Shown here one piece after another: positions 62,627-64,000 of a DNA stretch of 64,000 bases. The translations under genes and the position numbers were made by a program. The notes below the pieces were generated by a model. The model saw nothing but the letters and a program-made list of their open reading frames with translations. It was not told the origin of the DNA and ran no database searches. Numbering within the stretch: the stretch's first letter is position 1; every line of letters begins with the position of its first letter. Source of the stretch: Brugia malayi (taxonomy: Eukaryota > Nematoda > Chromadorea > Rhabditida > Onchocercidae); contig NW_025062477.1 of assembly GCF_000002995.4 (NCBI RefSeq), forward strand, positions 700,001-764,000, written 5' to 3'.

Positions 62627-63610
62627 ATGCCGCAACGATTGACGTACCGGCGTCGCCTCTGTTATAACACCAAATCTAATAAAACAAAGGTATTTTTGTT
62701 TCAGTTGGAAAATAGAACATAATATCCCTAATGGGTAGTGATTGAGAGAAGCGAAGAGTGAGCTTAATAAAGTGAGCTTGTTATTGTTTTTCCATAAAAA
62801 CTTAGTTCTTATATGTACTACTTATTTCTTCGATGTCATTCATCATCTGTTCATACAATTCAACTTATTTTCGAAAAGCCCTCTGCAACTCCTACCATAT
62901 GCAAGTACTCAGGAGAGACCTCTTCTAAAGTGATTGATTCCCATACATAATGCTTCAAAAAAAAAAATCATCTAAGTTATGGGCATTACATCATAACACT
63001 AACATATTTTGCAGGTATCGAAAACACCAGGTGGACGTCTAGTTTTCTTGTACAGAAAAAAGAAAGGTTCTGTAGCGCGATGTGGTGATACAGGAGTTAA
63101 ACTAAAAGGAGTAAGTGTCTTTTGAGTATTACTGATTCAGTACATTAAATCTTGCTGGTTTTGGAAAATTTTTACATTATTGTAATTGAGATGTTCTGAT
63201 TATTGAGCATTGTTACATTTTCCTGCATATTTTTCAAATCATTACAATATCATATGACGAGATGTTATATTTAACTGAAAAATTAGAAGTCAAAACTTCA
63301 TGAATAAACACATTTTCAGACCTTTCTTGTTTGTCCTGAACTAGTTTGACGTAGTTATAAAACTTAGGCAACATATGTAAATTGAAGCTGAAAATCAATG
63401 ATTTCCATTTTTATTATGTTTCAGGTCAAGCCGGCAAGGCCACGCCAGCTGCGGAAAATGACTAAACGACTTAAGACTGTCACGCGTGCTTATGGTGGTT
63501 GCCTTTCAGCAGCGGCCGTACGGGAGCGTATTATTCGTGCTTTTCTAATTGAGGAGCAGAAAATTGTTGCACGAGTGTTAAAAGCAAAAATTAAAGCTGA
63601 GAAGAAATAA
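62627..63610 (+). CDS. rpl-34: 60S ribosomal protein L34 (eL34)
   Basis: Structural protein of the large cytosolic ribosomal subunit. Exons 62627-62689, 63015-63110 and 63425-63610, all phase 0, encode 114 residues (human: 117). The highly basic sequence begins [18 protein letters not shown], continues [27 protein letters not shown], then [20 protein letters not shown] and [20 protein letters not shown], all characteristic of eL34, and ends KIKAEKK. An acceptor ending at 62617 indicates a probable spliced leader. Coding GC content is higher than in the neighbours, as expected for a highly expressed gene. The introns show no recognisable snoRNA. Confidence 0.97.
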
Positions 63611-63669
63611 ATGAGATTTGTAATTTTATAAATCTTTACTGTTTTTGATTTAATTGTTAATTGTATTGA

Positions 63670-63675
63670 AATAAA
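63670..63675 (+). terminator. Polyadenylation signal of rpl-34
   Basis: AATAAA 60 bases after the stop codon; a short 3' UTR of this kind is usual for ribosomal protein genes. Confidence 0.6.
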
Positions 63676-64000
63676 AGTTTATTACGAAGATGATGCATTC
63701 ATACAGCAGAGAATAATTCTGTTTTGTAATATCAATTTTCCATTATTTCTTGAAAGTTCCCTTCACGAAATAGCGTAACATTTATTTGCATTTTTTTTTT
63801 TTTTTTTTGCTAGCAGCATATTATGGTATTTTTATTTGATGATTATCTCTCCTATTAGGAATGCAACTTACTTTTATCGTATGAACATATTTTGTTTACT
63901 GCACGATGGTAACTGATAGGTATCTTAAAATACCGCATTTTCAATTTCTTGTCATTTGTCTTCCAGAATGAATCTAGGGCAAATAAAGAAAATTTTACTT
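63676..64000. other. Non-coding flank downstream of rpl-34
   Basis: AT-rich sequence with a T run at about 63792-63809; no gene or exon was recognised up to the window edge. Confidence 0.55.

Noticed and set aside
1..64000. tRNA, rRNA, spliced-leader RNA, known microRNA seeds, CRISPR arrays, bacterial (Wolbachia-derived) insertions
   Set aside because: Looked for characteristic motifs by eye (for example GTTCRANNC arms, SL and let-7-like sequences, bacterial protein frames) and found none; a covariance-model and homology scan would be needed to exclude them.

Overview
The window looks like nuclear DNA of a parasitic nematode, most likely a filarial or related spirurid worm. It is very AT-rich and full of homopolymer runs. 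Genes have short exons, GT-AG introns with (T)nCAG or (T)nTAG acceptors, and often an acceptor a few bases before the start codon, as expected for spliced-leader trans-splicing. The best-recognised proteins resemble Caenorhabditis sequences most closely, above all a BLI-4/blisterase proprotein convertase. I cannot name the species. All gene models were assembled by hand from splice signals and reading-frame continuity; similarity statements come from memory of the families, not from a search.

Layout. 1-3304: non-coding, homopolymer-rich. 3305-4622 (minus): a three-exon gene for an unrecognised 160-residue protein ending in a CaaX prenylation box. 4623-27660: a 23-kb stretch without a supportable gene, filled with microsatellites, minisatellites (29-, 25-, about 50- and 54-bp units), a triplet-repeat tract and a MITE-like inverted repeat. 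27668-43376 (plus): the bli-4 orthologue, 17 coding exons in the long form (942 aa), with an optional exon and an alternative last exon inside a 7.3-kb intron that give a short membrane-anchored form. 46026-48056 (plus): mitochondrial ribosome recycling factor. 53055-54752 (plus): an unrecognised 303-residue protein. 57851-58957 (plus): an intronless, diverged, full-length V-ATPase subunit C paralogue. 59779-61618 (minus): proteasome subunit beta-4 (PSMB2/pbs-4), six exons, divergent to rpl-34 at 62627-63610 (plus), a complete 60S ribosomal protein L34 gene.

The genes do not form a pathway: secretory proprotein processing (bli-4), mitochondrial translation (mrrf), proton pumping (V-ATPase C-like), proteasome and cytosolic ribosome are independent housekeeping or developmental functions. 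The points most worth following up are the two alternative C-terminal anchors of bli-4, only one of which carries furin-like sorting signals; the intronless V-ATPase C copy; and the small CaaX protein. No bacterial operon, CRISPR array, rRNA, tRNA or autonomous transposon was recognised.
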